This document shows positions 34,414 to 44,212 of a stretch of 64,000 nt of DNA, in pieces; the stretch's first letter is position 1; every line of letters starts with the position of its first letter. Below the pieces are notes generated by a model. It did not search any database. It had not been told where the DNA came from and was given only the letters and a program-made list of their open reading frames with translations. The translations under genes were made by a program, and so were the position numbers. The DNA is from Parasegetibacter sp. NRK P23. Its GTDB lineage: Bacteria > Bacteroidota > Bacteroidia > Chitinophagales > Chitinophagaceae. The stretch lies in NCBI RefSeq assembly GCF_023721715.1, contig NZ_JAMDLG010000001.1:1243889-1307888 (forward strand), in the 5' to 3' direction.

Positions 34414-35907
34414 TTATTTCAGCGAAAAGCTCATCCCCCCGTTCTTTTCATCCTTCAATAAAATCCCCAGTTCACTGAGCTGGTTGCGTATCTTATCGGA
34501 AGTGGCGTAATCTTTCCTGGCACGGGCTTCCTTCCTGATCTCGATCAGTAGTTCCATCACCCCGTTCAGTTTATCGTCCTGAACGGCTTCTTCTTCGGTG
34601 AGTCCGAATACATTTTCAAGAAAAGTGGTGAACCCTGTTTTCAGTTTTTCCAGCGTGGCGGCGGATAAAGCGTTCACATCAATATGCCCATCTTTAATGG
34701 AGTTGATCACGGGCACCAGTTCGAACATATTGGCGAGTACTTTCGCGGTGCTGAAATCGTCCTGCATAAACACTTCGAACTCATCCACGAGCGTGTTTAC
34801 ACGGGCATCGAGTTCGCTATCGGCCGGAGAGGCTGATGTGCCTTCCAGTTTACGGAGATGCGCATACGCTTCCCACAGCCTTTTCAATCCTTTTTCCGCC
34901 CCCTGCAACGCTTCATTGCTGAAATCAAGCGTACTGCGGTAATGGGTCTGAAGAATGAAGAAACGCACCGTCATCGGACTATAAGCCTTTTCGAGAATGG
35001 GATGATCGCCACTGAACAACTCGGTGAGCTTGATCACGTTGTTGTAGCTTTTTCCCATCTTTTTACCGTTGATGGTGATCATATTGTTGTGCAGCCAGTA
35101 CCTTGCGGGCACGTGACCGCCGTTGCAAACGGAACTTTGCGCGATCTCACTTTCGTGGTGCGGGAACATCAGGTCCATGCCTCCGCCGTGTATGTCAAAT
35201 TCCTCGCCGAGGTACTTGGTACTCATCGCGGAACATTCAATATGCCAGCCGGGAAAACCTTCACCCCAGGGACTCGCCCACCGCATGATGTGTTCGGGTG
35301 GCGCGGCTTTCCACAAAGCAAAATCCTGTTTGTTCTTCTTCTCGTCCTGACCCTCCAGTTCACGGGAGGTTTCGAGCAATTCATCCACGATCCTGCCACT
35401 CAGTTTTCCGTAAGGATGCGTTTCCGCGTATTTCTTCACATCGAAATAAACGGAGCCATTGCTTTCATAAGCATATCCTTCCGCGATGATCTGTTTGATC
35501 ATTTCGATCTGTTCCACGATATGTCCGGTAGCGGTAGGCTCAATACTGGGTTCCAGGTTGTTAAACCTGCGCATGGCCCAATGGAAAAGATTGGTGTATT
35601 TCTGCACCAGTTCCATCGGTTCCAACTTTTCCAGTACCGCCTTGGAAGAAATTTTATCCTCCGCCGCACGGCCCTCCTCTTCAAAGTGCCCGGCATCAGT
35701 GATATTGCGTACATAACGGACTTTGTACCCCAGGTGCATGAGGTAGCGGTAAATGATGTCAAACGTAATAAAGGGGCGCGCGTGGCCGAGGTGACTTTCG
35801 CCACTAACCGTAGGTCCGCAGACGTACATGCCCGCATATCCCGGAACAATGGGTTGGAAAGCCTCTTTCTGCCTTGTATAGGAGTTGAATACTTTTAAGT
35901 TGCTCAT
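34414..35907 (-). CDS. cysS: Cysteinyl-tRNA synthetase
   Basis: 497 residues from [15 protein letters not shown] at 35907. HIGH-type motif [13 protein letters not shown]-type motif GKKMGKS; zinc ligands in [16 protein letters not shown] and the [15 protein letters not shown] region. The C-terminal helical domain ends in a short tail. A -7 box TATATTTG lies at 35927-35920 leftward, so the longer frame starting at 35943 would begin upstream of the promoter and is rejected. Confidence 0.96.
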   Translation of the reverse strand: MSNLKVFNSYTRQKEAFQPIVPGYAGMYVCGPTVSGESHLGHARPFITFDIIYRYLMHLGYKVRYVRNITDAGHFEEEGRAAEDKISSKAVLEKLEPMELVQKYTNLFHWAMRRFNNLEPSIEPTATGHIVEQIEMIKQIIAEGYAYESNGSVYFDVKKYAETHPYGKLSGRIVDELLETSRELEGQDEKKNKQDFALWKAAPPEHIMRWASPWGEGFPGWHIECSAMSTKYLGEEFDIHGGGMDLMFPHHESEIAQSSVCNGGHVPARYWLHNNMITINGKKMGKSYNNVIKLTELFSGDHPILEKAYSPMTVRFFILQTHYRSTLDFSNEALQGAEKGLKRLWEAYAHLRKLEGTSASPADSELDARVNTLVDEFEVFMQDDFSTAKVLANMFELVPVINSIKDGHIDVNALSAATLEKLKTGFTTFLENVFGLTEEEAVQDDKLNGVMELLIEIRKEARARKDYATSDKIRNQLSELGILLKDEKNGGMSFSLK

Positions 35908-35945
35908 AATTGAAGGATGCAAATATACGTTTTCGGGCGGCAAGG

Positions 35946-37100
35946 TTAGCCTGGATCTTTGGGCTGAGGCTGAACCAGCGCATCAATATTCAGGTCTGCA
36001 ATTTGAGGGTAATGATCTGAGTAATGAACGGTGGGCCGTTTGAACTGCTCTACCTTTATGGAAGGATCAGCAAGAATAAAATCGATCCTTAAAGTAGGCG
36101 AAATCATCCTGAAGGTTCTTCCGATTCCGCCACCTTTTTCCAGGAAAACATCCTTCTTTTTACCCCTGAGTGTAAAATAGGTATAGGATGTGGGGACATC
36201 ATTAAAATCGCCCGTAAGGATAATCGGATAAGGACTTTTGTCCATTTCTCCCTTCAGTTTATCCGCCTGAAGACCGCGATAGTAATAAGCTCTTCTCAAT
36301 TTAGAGAGAATAGTTTTGGAAGCCCGCAGGGTTTCCTCTTTACTGTTCCCGATATTATCGATTCCCCGGTAGTCGCCTTCGTTAAACAATACAGATTGAA
36401 GGTGCGTGGTCATTATCCTGATTTTTTTTCCTTTGACCAACACATCGGCGAAAGCCATATTTTCCACCCGTTTGCTTTCTCCAAGTTGTACTTTACCGGT
36501 ATCAATAATTGGGTAGCGAGAGAAAATGATGTTTCCGATCAGGTAATCTCCGGAATATATTTTCTGCTCCACCGCGAAATAATGATAGGGATACCCCATT
36601 TTACGGGTGAATTCAACAATGTTCGGATCGTACCGCTTTGCCATCTTCGATTCAAAAAACTCCTGGAAACACAATATGTCTGCGTTCTGTTTCCGTACCA
36701 CATCCAGCATCACATCCCGGTAACTTACTCCCCCTCTTTTTTTCCTGTTGTATTCATCCCAGCGCGAAACGTTCCAGGTCATCACGCGGAGCGTTCCTTC
36801 TTTTTTTTCCTCTTTCCAGGAACTGGTACTGAAGGCGAAAAAAGCCGCGATCTGCTGAAACGAGAGCAGGATAGAAACAACGGGAAGCCATGCCCAGCGC
36901 GAACGCGCGATCAGCCAGAACACCAGGAAAATAAGCTGTACCCCAATCATCACCGGCATCCCTAAACCAAGGATAGCGCTCCACCAATAAGTGCCCGGAT
37001 TGAGCCAGGGCACCAGGCACGCTATTGCAACGAATACCGTTAGTACGATGTTGGAAACAATAAAAAATTTCTTCGCTATTTTTCTGATAGTCCCCGCCAT
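35946..37100 (-). CDS. Membrane-anchored endonuclease/exonuclease/phosphatase family protein
   Basis: 384 residues. Three hydrophobic helices fill residues 13-95 (NIVLTVFVAIACLVPWL, AILGLGMPVMIGVQLIFLVFWL, WLPVVSILLSFQQIAAFFAF), then the EEP fold: MTWNVSRWDEY, ILCFQEFFES, ILTGDFNDVPTS and HYSDHYPQIADL hold the metal and catalytic residues. It could be a phosphodiesterase or nuclease facing the periplasm; the substrate is unknown. It lies 12 bases after a rhomboid gene. Confidence 0.88.
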   Translation of the reverse strand: MAGTIRKIAKKFFIVSNIVLTVFVAIACLVPWLNPGTYWWSAILGLGMPVMIGVQLIFLVFWLIARSRWAWLPVVSILLSFQQIAAFFAFSTSSWKEEKKEGTLRVMTWNVSRWDEYNRKKRGGVSYRDVMLDVVRKQNADILCFQEFFESKMAKRYDPNIVEFTRKMGYPYHYFAVEQKIYSGDYLIGNIIFSRYPIIDTGKVQLGESKRVENMAFADVLVKGKKIRIMTTHLQSVLFNEGDYRGIDNIGNSKEETLRASKTILSKLRRAYYYRGLQADKLKGEMDKSPYPIILTGDFNDVPTSYTYFTLRGKKKDVFLEKGGGIGRTFRMISPTLRIDFILADPSIKVEQFKRPTVHYSDHYPQIADLNIDALVQPQPKDPG

Positions 37101-37112
37101 GAATAAAATTGA

Positions 37113-38033
37113 TTACGCCTCTCCTTCTCCGGCCCTTTTCAGGATTTCCTTTTCTTCTTCCGTTAATAAATGAACCCCTTTCTGGTTGATCTTATCCAGT
37201 ATCGCATCAATCCGTTGCTGGGTGATCTGCGGGATTTTTTTGTAAGGTTCTCCTTTGGATTTGTAGAACATCTGGTCCTTCAACGGGGTTCTGTTCTTTG
37301 GTTTATCAGGATTGAAAAGATTGTTGAGCCAGGTAGCGAAGTTATTCATCCATGCGCCCCAGTCGTGGCCGCGCCGCAATTGCCTGACGAAAACGAAGCC
37401 AACCACCGCGCCCGCAAGATGCGCCAGGTGTCCCCCGGGATTGGTGGAATCAATGCTGGCGAAATCGATGATCACAAATACAGTGGTGAGCACCCACAAC
37501 GGAATGCCGCCATTGATCATGGGGAAAAGTCTGTAATTGGGTGCCAGCGTAGTGGCCGCAACAGCAATGGCCATGGCTCCGGCGGAAGCCCCTTCCAGGG
37601 TGGAAACCGGAACACTGGGTTTGAAAACCGGCAGCAGGTTAAAACTTACCAGGTAAATGATCCCGCCGGCCAGCGCACCATATATGAAAAGGGGAATAAT
37701 CTTATTGTTACCGGCCAGGTCTTGTAATATGAAGCCGAAGGCCCAAATCCACAACAGGTTACCCAGCGCGTGCCACACTTTGAAATGCATAAACGCGTAA
37801 GTGAGGATGGTCCATGGACGGGTAAGTAACTGGTCCAGACTTGCGGGCAGGGTCAGCCAGTTGTGCACGTCCGGTCTGTAAAGCTCATCCTTCATATCGG
37901 ACAACAGGTAAATAATATAAATGAACTTGAAAGCCACGAAAATGATGGCCAGGAAAATGATCAGGTAGGTGAGCTGATTTCCTTCCTGCCCCAGGAACAT
38001 TCTTCTTCTCCTGTTCTGTTCGAGTACGCCCAT
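37113..38033 (-). CDS. Rhomboid family intramembrane serine protease (first of a tandem pair)
   Basis: 306 residues, about six membrane helices. The catalytic Ser stands in LEGASAGAMAIA and the His in GHLAHLAGAVVGF. The N-terminal LIIFLAIIFVAFKFIYIIYLL helix and WHALGNLLWIWAFGF fit the family. The soluble C-terminus of about 80 residues (DKPKNRTPLKDQMFYKSKGE to the end) is charged and ends in TEEEKEILKRAGEGEA. It cleaves membrane proteins within the bilayer; the target is unknown. It is in the same direction as the second rhomboid, rlmD and the EEP gene. Confidence 0.92.
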   Translation of the reverse strand: MGVLEQNRRRRMFLGQEGNQLTYLIIFLAIIFVAFKFIYIIYLLSDMKDELYRPDVHNWLTLPASLDQLLTRPWTILTYAFMHFKVWHALGNLLWIWAFGFILQDLAGNNKIIPLFIYGALAGGIIYLVSFNLLPVFKPSVPVSTLEGASAGAMAIAVAATTLAPNYRLFPMINGGIPLWVLTTVFVIIDFASIDSTNPGGHLAHLAGAVVGFVFVRQLRRGHDWGAWMNNFATWLNNLFNPDKPKNRTPLKDQMFYKSKGEPYKKIPQITQQRIDAILDKINQKGVHLLTEEEKEILKRAGEGEA

Positions 38034-38120
38034 GAGTGAGATTTTAGCTTTTAAATATTGACGACAACATTTAAAAATGACCGTATTGCTAAGTTACCGA
38101 TTAATTAAAATAAACCCTTA

Positions 38121-38957
38121 TTAATAAAACGTCCGGCGATTGGTTTTGTTCCAGAAGTACACCAGCAGGAAGCCGACCAGCGCGCCGCCAAGGTGCGCCC
38201 AGTGCGCCACGTTGTCGCCTGCTGAGTTGCGCAATCCCATAAACAGTTCCACCGCCGCATAACCCAGCACGAACCATTTTACTTTGATGGGCACGAAGAA
38301 ATACAGATAGATATAGCTGTTGGGGAAGAGGTAGCCGAATGCCGCAAGGCAACCGAAAACAGCGCCGGAAGCACCGATGGTGGGTTCGTAATCCGTATAT
38401 TGTTTATAGGCTTCAAGTATGGTCATGGCCTCAGTACTGCGTGCGTACCCCATCTGAGGGTTGTTCATCCAGTTATCGTATACGTCTCGTGCAGTGATAC
38501 CTAAGCCCGTTCCTTTCAGATGATCCTGGTACAATTGCGCAAAGATTTCAGGAGAAGGGTTTTGTTTGAACAATGCATAGGTATCCAGGAACTGGTGGAA
38601 GCCGATCCAGATCGTACCCAGGTGGATAACCGCCGCTCCAAGGCCGCAAGCCAGGTAAAATATCAGAAAGCGCTTCGGCCCCCAAAGGTTTTCCAGGATA
38701 CTCCCAAACATCCAGAGGGCGAACATGTTGAAGAAGATGTGCCCGAGGTCCCCGTGCATGAACAGGTGGGTAATCAGCTGGTATGGGCTGAATAGCGGAG
38801 ATTGAACATGGTGCAGGGCGAAAAGATTCATCAGTTCTCCGCCCATGCCTTGCTGCTCCAATACGGTCTGGGCCAGGAAAACAAGTCCATTGATGATCAG
38901 TAAATTCTTAATAACGAGCGGCAATACCTGGAATCCGCCCGGACGAAATTGGGTCAT
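38121..38957 (-). CDS. Rhomboid family intramembrane serine protease (second of a tandem pair)
   Basis: 278 residues. GASGAVFGCLAAFG carries the catalytic Ser, HWAHLGGALVGFLLVY the His, and HGDLGHIFFNMFALWMFGSILE is the conserved early helix pair. A 70-residue insertion (DTYALFKQNPSP to TDYEPT) lies between helices before the Ser. The two rhomboids differ clearly, so this is not a recent duplication. It starts 9 bases before the end of the rlmD unit boundary and is probably co-transcribed with it. Confidence 0.94.
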   Translation of the reverse strand: MTQFRPGGFQVLPLVIKNLLIINGLVFLAQTVLEQQGMGGELMNLFALHHVQSPLFSPYQLITHLFMHGDLGHIFFNMFALWMFGSILENLWGPKRFLIFYLACGLGAAVIHLGTIWIGFHQFLDTYALFKQNPSPEIFAQLYQDHLKGTGLGITARDVYDNWMNNPQMGYARSTEAMTILEAYKQYTDYEPTIGASGAVFGCLAAFGYLFPNSYIYLYFFVPIKVKWFVLGYAAVELFMGLRNSAGDNVAHWAHLGGALVGFLLVYFWNKTNRRTFY

Positions 38958-38966
38958 ATACTTATT

Positions 38967-40382
38967 TTAGGATCGGCTCTTCAGTTTCAGTTGAACCACG
39001 TTTTCAATATGATGGGTATGCGGGAACATATCAACCGGTCTTACCCGGGTTACGTCGTACTTCTCGCTCAGTCCTATCAAATCCCGGGCCTGTGTGGCCG
39101 GATTACAACTCACATATACTACGGTGGGCGCTTCCATTTCCAGTATCTTCCGCACCAGTTTATCGTGCATCCCCGCGCGCGGCGGATCGGTGATGATCAC
39201 GTCCGGTCGGCCATGCTGGTTGAAAAACGCGTCATCGCATATATCGATCACATCTCCCGCATAAAATTCGCTGTTCGGCAATCCGTTCAATGCCGCGTTT
39301 TCCTTTGCATCCTCAATGGCTTCGGGTACCATTTCCACCCCAATGATCTTTCCGGCCAGTTTGCTCACGAAAATGCCAATACTACCCGTACCGCAATAGA
39401 GGTCATAAACAGTTTCCTTCCCCGTAAGTTCAGCGAATTCCCGGGTAACCTGGTAAAGCGCCGTTCCCTGCCGGGTATTGGTCTGGAAGAATGATTTCGG
39501 CCCGATCTTAAAACGGAAATCTTCCAGTTGCTCGATCACGAAACCTTTGCCGTGGTAGGCGATGGGTTCCTGGTCGGAGATAGAGTCGTTCCATTTCAGG
39601 TTGATGGTGTACAACAAAGTAGTGATGGCCGGGAACTGCGCCAGTAACGCGTCGAACAACGCGATCCGGTCCTTTTTGCGTTCTTCCCCGAATACCACGT
39701 TCACCATAATTTCCCCGGTGGTGCACAACCGGACCTGCATGGTGCGCAACCAGCCCTGGTGGGCGCGTATATCATAGAAAGAAAGATTCCTTTGTACCGC
39801 GAAATCACGGATGAACTTCCGGATCAGGTTGGTGGGTTCCTCCTGAAGATGGCATACGTCTATATCTACCAGCTTATCGAACATCCCCCTGGCGTGGAAA
39901 CCGGCCACGGGTTGGTTCGGATCGATGTCCGGATTATTCAGTTCGGAAGGAAGCAGGTATCTCCTGTTGCCGAAGGTGTACTCAATCTTATTCCTGTAGT
40001 ACCGGGTATCTTCCGCACCCAGGATGGATTCCATGGGGGGAAGCGGCACCTTGCCGATACGGGTGAGGTTGTCCACCACCTGTTGCTGCTTGTAAACCAA
40101 TTGCTTATCATAGGGAAGCATCTGCCAGCGGCAACCGCCGCAAACCCCGAAATGGGCGCAGAAAGGCTCCACCCGGTCGGGGGAATAGCCGGTAAAACCG
40201 GTCACATGTCCTTCGGCCCAGTCTTTTTTGCTCTTGCCCAGGCGCAGGTTCACCGTATCGCCGGGAACGGCTCCTTCTATAAAAATCACTTTTCCTTCCA
40301 CGCGCGCGAGGGATTTGCCTTCCGCGGCGTATTGCTCCACGAGTACATTGGAGAGTTCGATGTTCTTTTTTCTTTTTGGCAC
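38967..40382 (-). CDS. rlmD: 23S rRNA (uracil-5-)-methyltransferase, RlmD/TrmA family
   Basis: 471 residues. An N-terminal TRAM domain (SLARVEGKVIFIEGAVPGDTV) is followed by the iron-sulfur cysteines in CAHFGVCGGCRWQ, the SAM-binding block DLYCGTGSIGIFVS, DPPRAGMH and the catalytic cysteine in VYVSCNPAT. It methylates C5 of a uridine in 23S rRNA; RlmD versus other TrmA-type members cannot be fully separated. A -7 box TACTTTTG (40394-40387, leftward) ends 5 bases before the ATG, so the mRNA may be nearly leaderless. Confidence 0.92.
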   Translation of the reverse strand: MPKRKKNIELSNVLVEQYAAEGKSLARVEGKVIFIEGAVPGDTVNLRLGKSKKDWAEGHVTGFTGYSPDRVEPFCAHFGVCGGCRWQMLPYDKQLVYKQQQVVDNLTRIGKVPLPPMESILGAEDTRYYRNKIEYTFGNRRYLLPSELNNPDIDPNQPVAGFHARGMFDKLVDIDVCHLQEEPTNLIRKFIRDFAVQRNLSFYDIRAHQGWLRTMQVRLCTTGEIMVNVVFGEERKKDRIALFDALLAQFPAITTLLYTINLKWNDSISDQEPIAYHGKGFVIEQLEDFRFKIGPKSFFQTNTRQGTALYQVTREFAELTGKETVYDLYCGTGSIGIFVSKLAGKIIGVEMVPEAIEDAKENAALNGLPNSEFYAGDVIDICDDAFFNQHGRPDVIITDPPRAGMHDKLVRKILEMEAPTVVYVSCNPATQARDLIGLSEKYDVTRVRPVDMFPHTHHIENVVQLKLKSRS

Positions 40383-40706
40383 GGTGCAAAAGTAACCATT
40401 ACAATAGATTCAGGGCCAATCCGTTTATTTGGATAATTTTGGGTTCACGCGAAGAAGTATTTTGGGTTCACACAAAGACGCAAGGGGGCAAGGACGCAAG
40501 TAGTGGTGCAGGTGCTGCAGGTTTCGGGAAAGTTTCTCGCTACGGCGCAACGACGCAACGGGATCGTTTGTTTGCCGTCTTTGATTTGATGATTGTATAG
40601 AAAATAATCCACCTGAAATTTCTAATAATGCGATGCCAACTTCACAATGCCTTGCGTCGTTGCGCCGTTGCGAGAAAAAAATAAGATTGACAGACCAAAA
40701 ATAAAT
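40383..40706. repeat. Repeat-rich gap with GTTCAC / CAAAGACGCAAGG words
   Basis: No gene. GGGTTCAC occurs at 40441 and 40464, followed by CACAAAGACGCAAGGGGGCAAGGACGCAAG-like text, and CGGCGCAACGACGCAACGG at 40543-40561; the inverse word CCTTGCGTCGTTGCGCCGTTGCGAG occurs at 40649-40673. Related text is at 10139-10261. The frame from 40647 into the next gene runs through this repeat and is not part of the protein. Confidence 0.8.
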
Positions 40707-42125
40707 ATGAAAAATATCCTTTCCGCCTTTCTGCTCACTTTTACCTCCGCCCTTGCCAGCGCGCAGGGCTACGAGATCAAAGTAACCCTGAAGCCTTTCA
40801 AAAACGAAAAAATCTACCTCGCGTACCATTACGGCGACATCAAAGGCCTCGCTGATTCCGCCATGCTGGATGGCTCAAGCAATGCAGTCTTTAAGGGAGA
40901 AAAGCCGCTTCCCCCGGGTATATATATGATGGTATCGCCCGCGAAAGTGATCCTTTTTGAAATGCTGATCGATAAACTGCAAAAGTTCGCTGTTTCGGCA
41001 GATACTGCGGACCTTAAAAAGGTAGTATATACCGGCTCGCCCGATAATACAGCGTTTCGCGCGTATCAAAATTTCACCGATGAAAAAGGGAAAATACTCA
41101 ACCAACTCCAGGGTAAACTAAAGGCCTCTGGCGATGCGGCTGAAAAAGAAAACCTTCAGCAACAGATGCGCGCCCTGAGTAAGGAAATAGAAAATTACCG
41201 CACCGATTATGTAAAGAAGAACCCTTCGGGTATGCTCTCCGCGTTGTTTAACGCGCTGCGCGAACCGGTGGTGCCGCCCGCCAACCAACATCCGGGTGGC
41301 AAATATGATTCCGCTTTCGCTTACCGGTACTACAAATCCCATTACTGGGATGGTATCCATTTCGGAGACGACCGCCTCGTGAGAACCCCCTTCTTCAAAC
41401 CCAAACTGAAAAGGTATTACGAGCAACTCGTTTCCCCTGAACCGGATTCCATCATCGTGGAAACGGATTACATGTTGCAGGAAGCCACCGGCACCCAGGA
41501 AATGTTCAAGTTCCTGCTGAGTGAATTCATCGACAAATACATCAACCCCGAATTCATGGGGCAGGACAAGGTATTCATCTACCTGTTCGAGAAATACATC
41601 AATGCCGGACAAGCCACCTGGCTGTCGGAAAAGCAACGCAAATACATCAATGAAAGGGCATACAGTTTAATGGCCAACCAACTGGGTTTACCCGCTTCCC
41701 CACTCGACCTGGTGGATACAACAGGAAAAAAACGCCCGCTTTATGAGGTAAAAGCACCCTATACCGTGGTGGTTTTCTGGGACCCTACCTGCGGACATTG
41801 CAAGGAAGTGGTGCCCAAAGTTGATTCGATGTACAACGCCAAATGGAAAAGCATGGGCATCGCGGTGTACGGCGTAATGGTAGATGGCGGATTACCCGCC
41901 TGGAAAACGTTCATCAACGAGCATAAGCTCACCGGCTGGACGCATGTGTACCAAACAGAAGCCGACCGCGAAGCCGATTATAACGCCGGACGCCCCAATT
42001 ACCGCCAGTTGTATGATGTGTACCAAACCCCGGTAATTTACCTGCTGGACGAGAACAAACGCATCGTGGCCAAAAAACTTACCTACGACCAGGTGGACAA
42101 GGTGATAGAAATGAAAAAGAAATAA
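40707..42125 (+). CDS. TlpA-like thioredoxin-fold lipid/periplasmic protein (DUF4369/DUF5106 type)
   Basis: 472 residues from MKNILSAFLLTF at 40707, with a signal peptide ending in ASAQ. An N-terminal DUF4369-like domain (YEIKVTLKPFKNEKIYLAYHYG), a long helical middle region, and a C-terminal thioredoxin fold with WDPTCGHCKEVVPK, whose CGHC (about residue 361) is the redox-active pair. It probably acts as a periplasmic thiol-disulfide oxidoreductase. It lies 15 bases before the PPIC isomerase, which suggests a joint role in folding of exported proteins. Confidence 0.88.
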   Translation: MKNILSAFLLTFTSALASAQGYEIKVTLKPFKNEKIYLAYHYGDIKGLADSAMLDGSSNAVFKGEKPLPPGIYMMVSPAKVILFEMLIDKLQKFAVSADTADLKKVVYTGSPDNTAFRAYQNFTDEKGKILNQLQGKLKASGDAAEKENLQQQMRALSKEIENYRTDYVKKNPSGMLSALFNALREPVVPPANQHPGGKYDSAFAYRYYKSHYWDGIHFGDDRLVRTPFFKPKLKRYYEQLVSPEPDSIIVETDYMLQEATGTQEMFKFLLSEFIDKYINPEFMGQDKVFIYLFEKYINAGQATWLSEKQRKYINERAYSLMANQLGLPASPLDLVDTTGKKRPLYEVKAPYTVVVFWDPTCGHCKEVVPKVDSMYNAKWKSMGIAVYGVMVDGGLPAWKTFINEHKLTGWTHVYQTEADREADYNAGRPNYRQLYDVYQTPVIYLLDENKRIVAKKLTYDQVDKVIEMKKK

Positions 42126-42140
42126 GCGATGCCCAATTTT

Positions 42141-44063
42141 ATGAAAAAAACCCTATTCTTCTGTAGTTTACTGCTGCTCTCTGCTACCGCTTTCACCCAA
42201 ACGCTTTTTACCGTTGGCGGGGAATCCGTTTCCACAGAGGCTTTCAAGAAAGCCTTCAAAAAAAACAATCCCACCGACAGCAGTATTCAGGCAATGCAGG
42301 ATTACCTGAAACTGTACATCAGGTACAAACTGAAAGTGAAAGCCGCCATCGCGAAAGGTATCGATACCCTGCCGGCACAACGCCAGGAAGCGGAGCAGTT
42401 CCGTTCTCAGATCGCAGAACCATATATGCTGGATGGCGCGCGCATTCAATCGCTCACGGAAGAAGCCATCAGCAGGGCAAAAACAGATGTACTCGCGGCG
42501 CAGATTTTCATTCCTTTTGCCAAAGATGAAGCCGGAGCCCTTGCACAGATCAACGCGGCCCACAATATGCTGAAGAAGGGAATGCCGTTCCAGGAAGTAG
42601 CGGCGAAGTTCTCCTCAAATGGTACGCACAAAAATGGTCGCATTGGCTGGGTCACCGCTTTTACCCTGCCGTATACGCCTGAATCTGTTTTATACGAATT
42701 AAAACCAGGCACTTTCTCGGCACCACTGAAAAGCAGCGCCGGTTACCATATTTTCAGGAAAGAAGCCGTTCGCCCCAATCCCGGACAATTGAGTGTGGCG
42801 CATATCCTGCTTACTTTCCCTCCGGAAGCAAGTGCAAAAGATTCCCTTGCTGTCTTGAAAAAAGCAGATTCCGTTTACAACGAACTGCTCAAAGGACGCC
42901 CTTTCGCGGACGTGGCCAGAGCTGTGAGCGACGACAACGGCAGTTTCCAGCAGGGAGGCGAACTCGCCCCATTCTCCACGGGTGAAAACGATGAAGTATT
43001 TGAAAACGCAGCCTTTGCGCTGACCAAAGATGGCGCTATCAGCAAACCGGTACTTACCGCTTATGGCTATCACATCATCAAAAGGATGAAGCTGATCCCA
43101 CGTTCTGTTATCAGTGCGGATCCGCTGTATGTGGAATCCATCCGCCAGCAGATTTACCAGGATAGCCGCTCCGAACAAGCCAGGGATGCACTCATTGATA
43201 TGGTGATCAGAAAGGCGGGCAGTAAGCTACTCGTTCCTGAAAAGGACCTTTTCGATTTTTCTGAAAAGAACCTTCAGACCGATACCATTGTACCCCACAA
43301 TAAAATCAGCACACGCACCCCGGTTTTGTCTACCGGTAGCCGAACAATGGACGCACTGGAATGGTGCAGGTACATACGTGTGGCCAGGAATCCACTGAAC
43401 AACCAGGAACAACCCAAATCCTATCCCGAGTTGCTGGAAACCATGCGCCGCTACGAGGCCATGCAATATTACCGGGACCACCTGGAGGAATTTCAGCCCG
43501 CCTTCGCCGAACAGTTCAGGGAGTTCAAAGAGGGCAATATGCTTTTTGAGATCATGCAGCAGGAAGTATGGAACAAATCATCCGCAGACAGTTCCGGCCT
43601 GGTCAGGTTCTACCAGCAAAACAAGGAGAAATATTTCTGGGAACCTTCTGCGGAAGCCGTGTTGCTCACCTGCACCGATCAGATGGCCGCCGGTGAACTG
43701 AAAAGAAAGATAACGGCCAACCCGGGGCAATGGCAGCAAATTACAGATGGCATGGAAGGAAGGGCCACAGCGGATTCCGCAAAAATGGAACTGACGCAAC
43801 TGCCCATCAGCGGCAATGCCCCGTTGAAAGAAAAGGGCTTTACAGAACAGGTACTGCAGGCCGATGGCACAGTGCTGTTTGCCTACATTTTTAAACTGTA
43901 TCCGGAAAAACACCCACGTAACTTCGATGAGGCCCGGGGGTTTGTACTAAACGATTACCAGCAATTTCTGGAAGATGAATGGGTGAAAAAACTTGAAAAA
44001 GCATACCCCGTTACCGTCCATGAAAAGGAAAGAAAGCAACTTTTCGGAAACGCAGGAAAGTAG
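42141..44063 (+). CDS. Periplasmic peptidyl-prolyl isomerase with two PPIC (parvulin) domains
   Basis: 640 residues from MKKTLFFCSLLLLSATAFTQ at 42141; an in-frame ATG 4 codons earlier is also possible. PPIC domain 1: AAQIFIPFAKDEAG to GYHIFRK. PPIC domain 2: SVAHILLTFPPEAS, FADVARAVSDDNGSFQQGGELAPF, GYHIIKRM. A SurA-like helical N-terminal region precedes them, and a third degenerate region follows. It likely assists outer membrane protein folding. It forms a two-gene unit with the preceding thioredoxin-like gene. Confidence 0.9.
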   Translation: MKKTLFFCSLLLLSATAFTQTLFTVGGESVSTEAFKKAFKKNNPTDSSIQAMQDYLKLYIRYKLKVKAAIAKGIDTLPAQRQEAEQFRSQIAEPYMLDGARIQSLTEEAISRAKTDVLAAQIFIPFAKDEAGALAQINAAHNMLKKGMPFQEVAAKFSSNGTHKNGRIGWVTAFTLPYTPESVLYELKPGTFSAPLKSSAGYHIFRKEAVRPNPGQLSVAHILLTFPPEASAKDSLAVLKKADSVYNELLKGRPFADVARAVSDDNGSFQQGGELAPFSTGENDEVFENAAFALTKDGAISKPVLTAYGYHIIKRMKLIPRSVISADPLYVESIRQQIYQDSRSEQARDALIDMVIRKAGSKLLVPEKDLFDFSEKNLQTDTIVPHNKISTRTPVLSTGSRTMDALEWCRYIRVARNPLNNQEQPKSYPELLETMRRYEAMQYYRDHLEEFQPAFAEQFREFKEGNMLFEIMQQEVWNKSSADSSGLVRFYQQNKEKYFWEPSAEAVLLTCTDQMAAGELKRKITANPGQWQQITDGMEGRATADSAKMELTQLPISGNAPLKEKGFTEQVLQADGTVLFAYIFKLYPEKHPRNFDEARGFVLNDYQQFLEDEWVKKLEKAYPVTVHEKERKQLFGNAGK

Positions 44064-44164
44064 TTGGCATAGTTTCTGCCTAAAGAGAAACGTGATCCGA
44101 TACCGGCCTGTGGGCTCTGATCCCGGCTTTGAATAATATAAAAGCAGAACTACTACAAAAGGAA

Positions 44165-44187
44165 TGGGGGCGATATTCTCGCCCCCA
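44165..44187. terminator. Two-way terminator between convergent genes
   Basis: TGGGGGCGA and TCGCCCCCA are exact 9-base arms with a 5-base loop, between the PPIC gene and metF. The right side continues AATTTATTTT. Confidence 0.8.
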
Positions 44188-44212
44188 ATTTATTTTACAG
44201 AACCGGTAGTTC

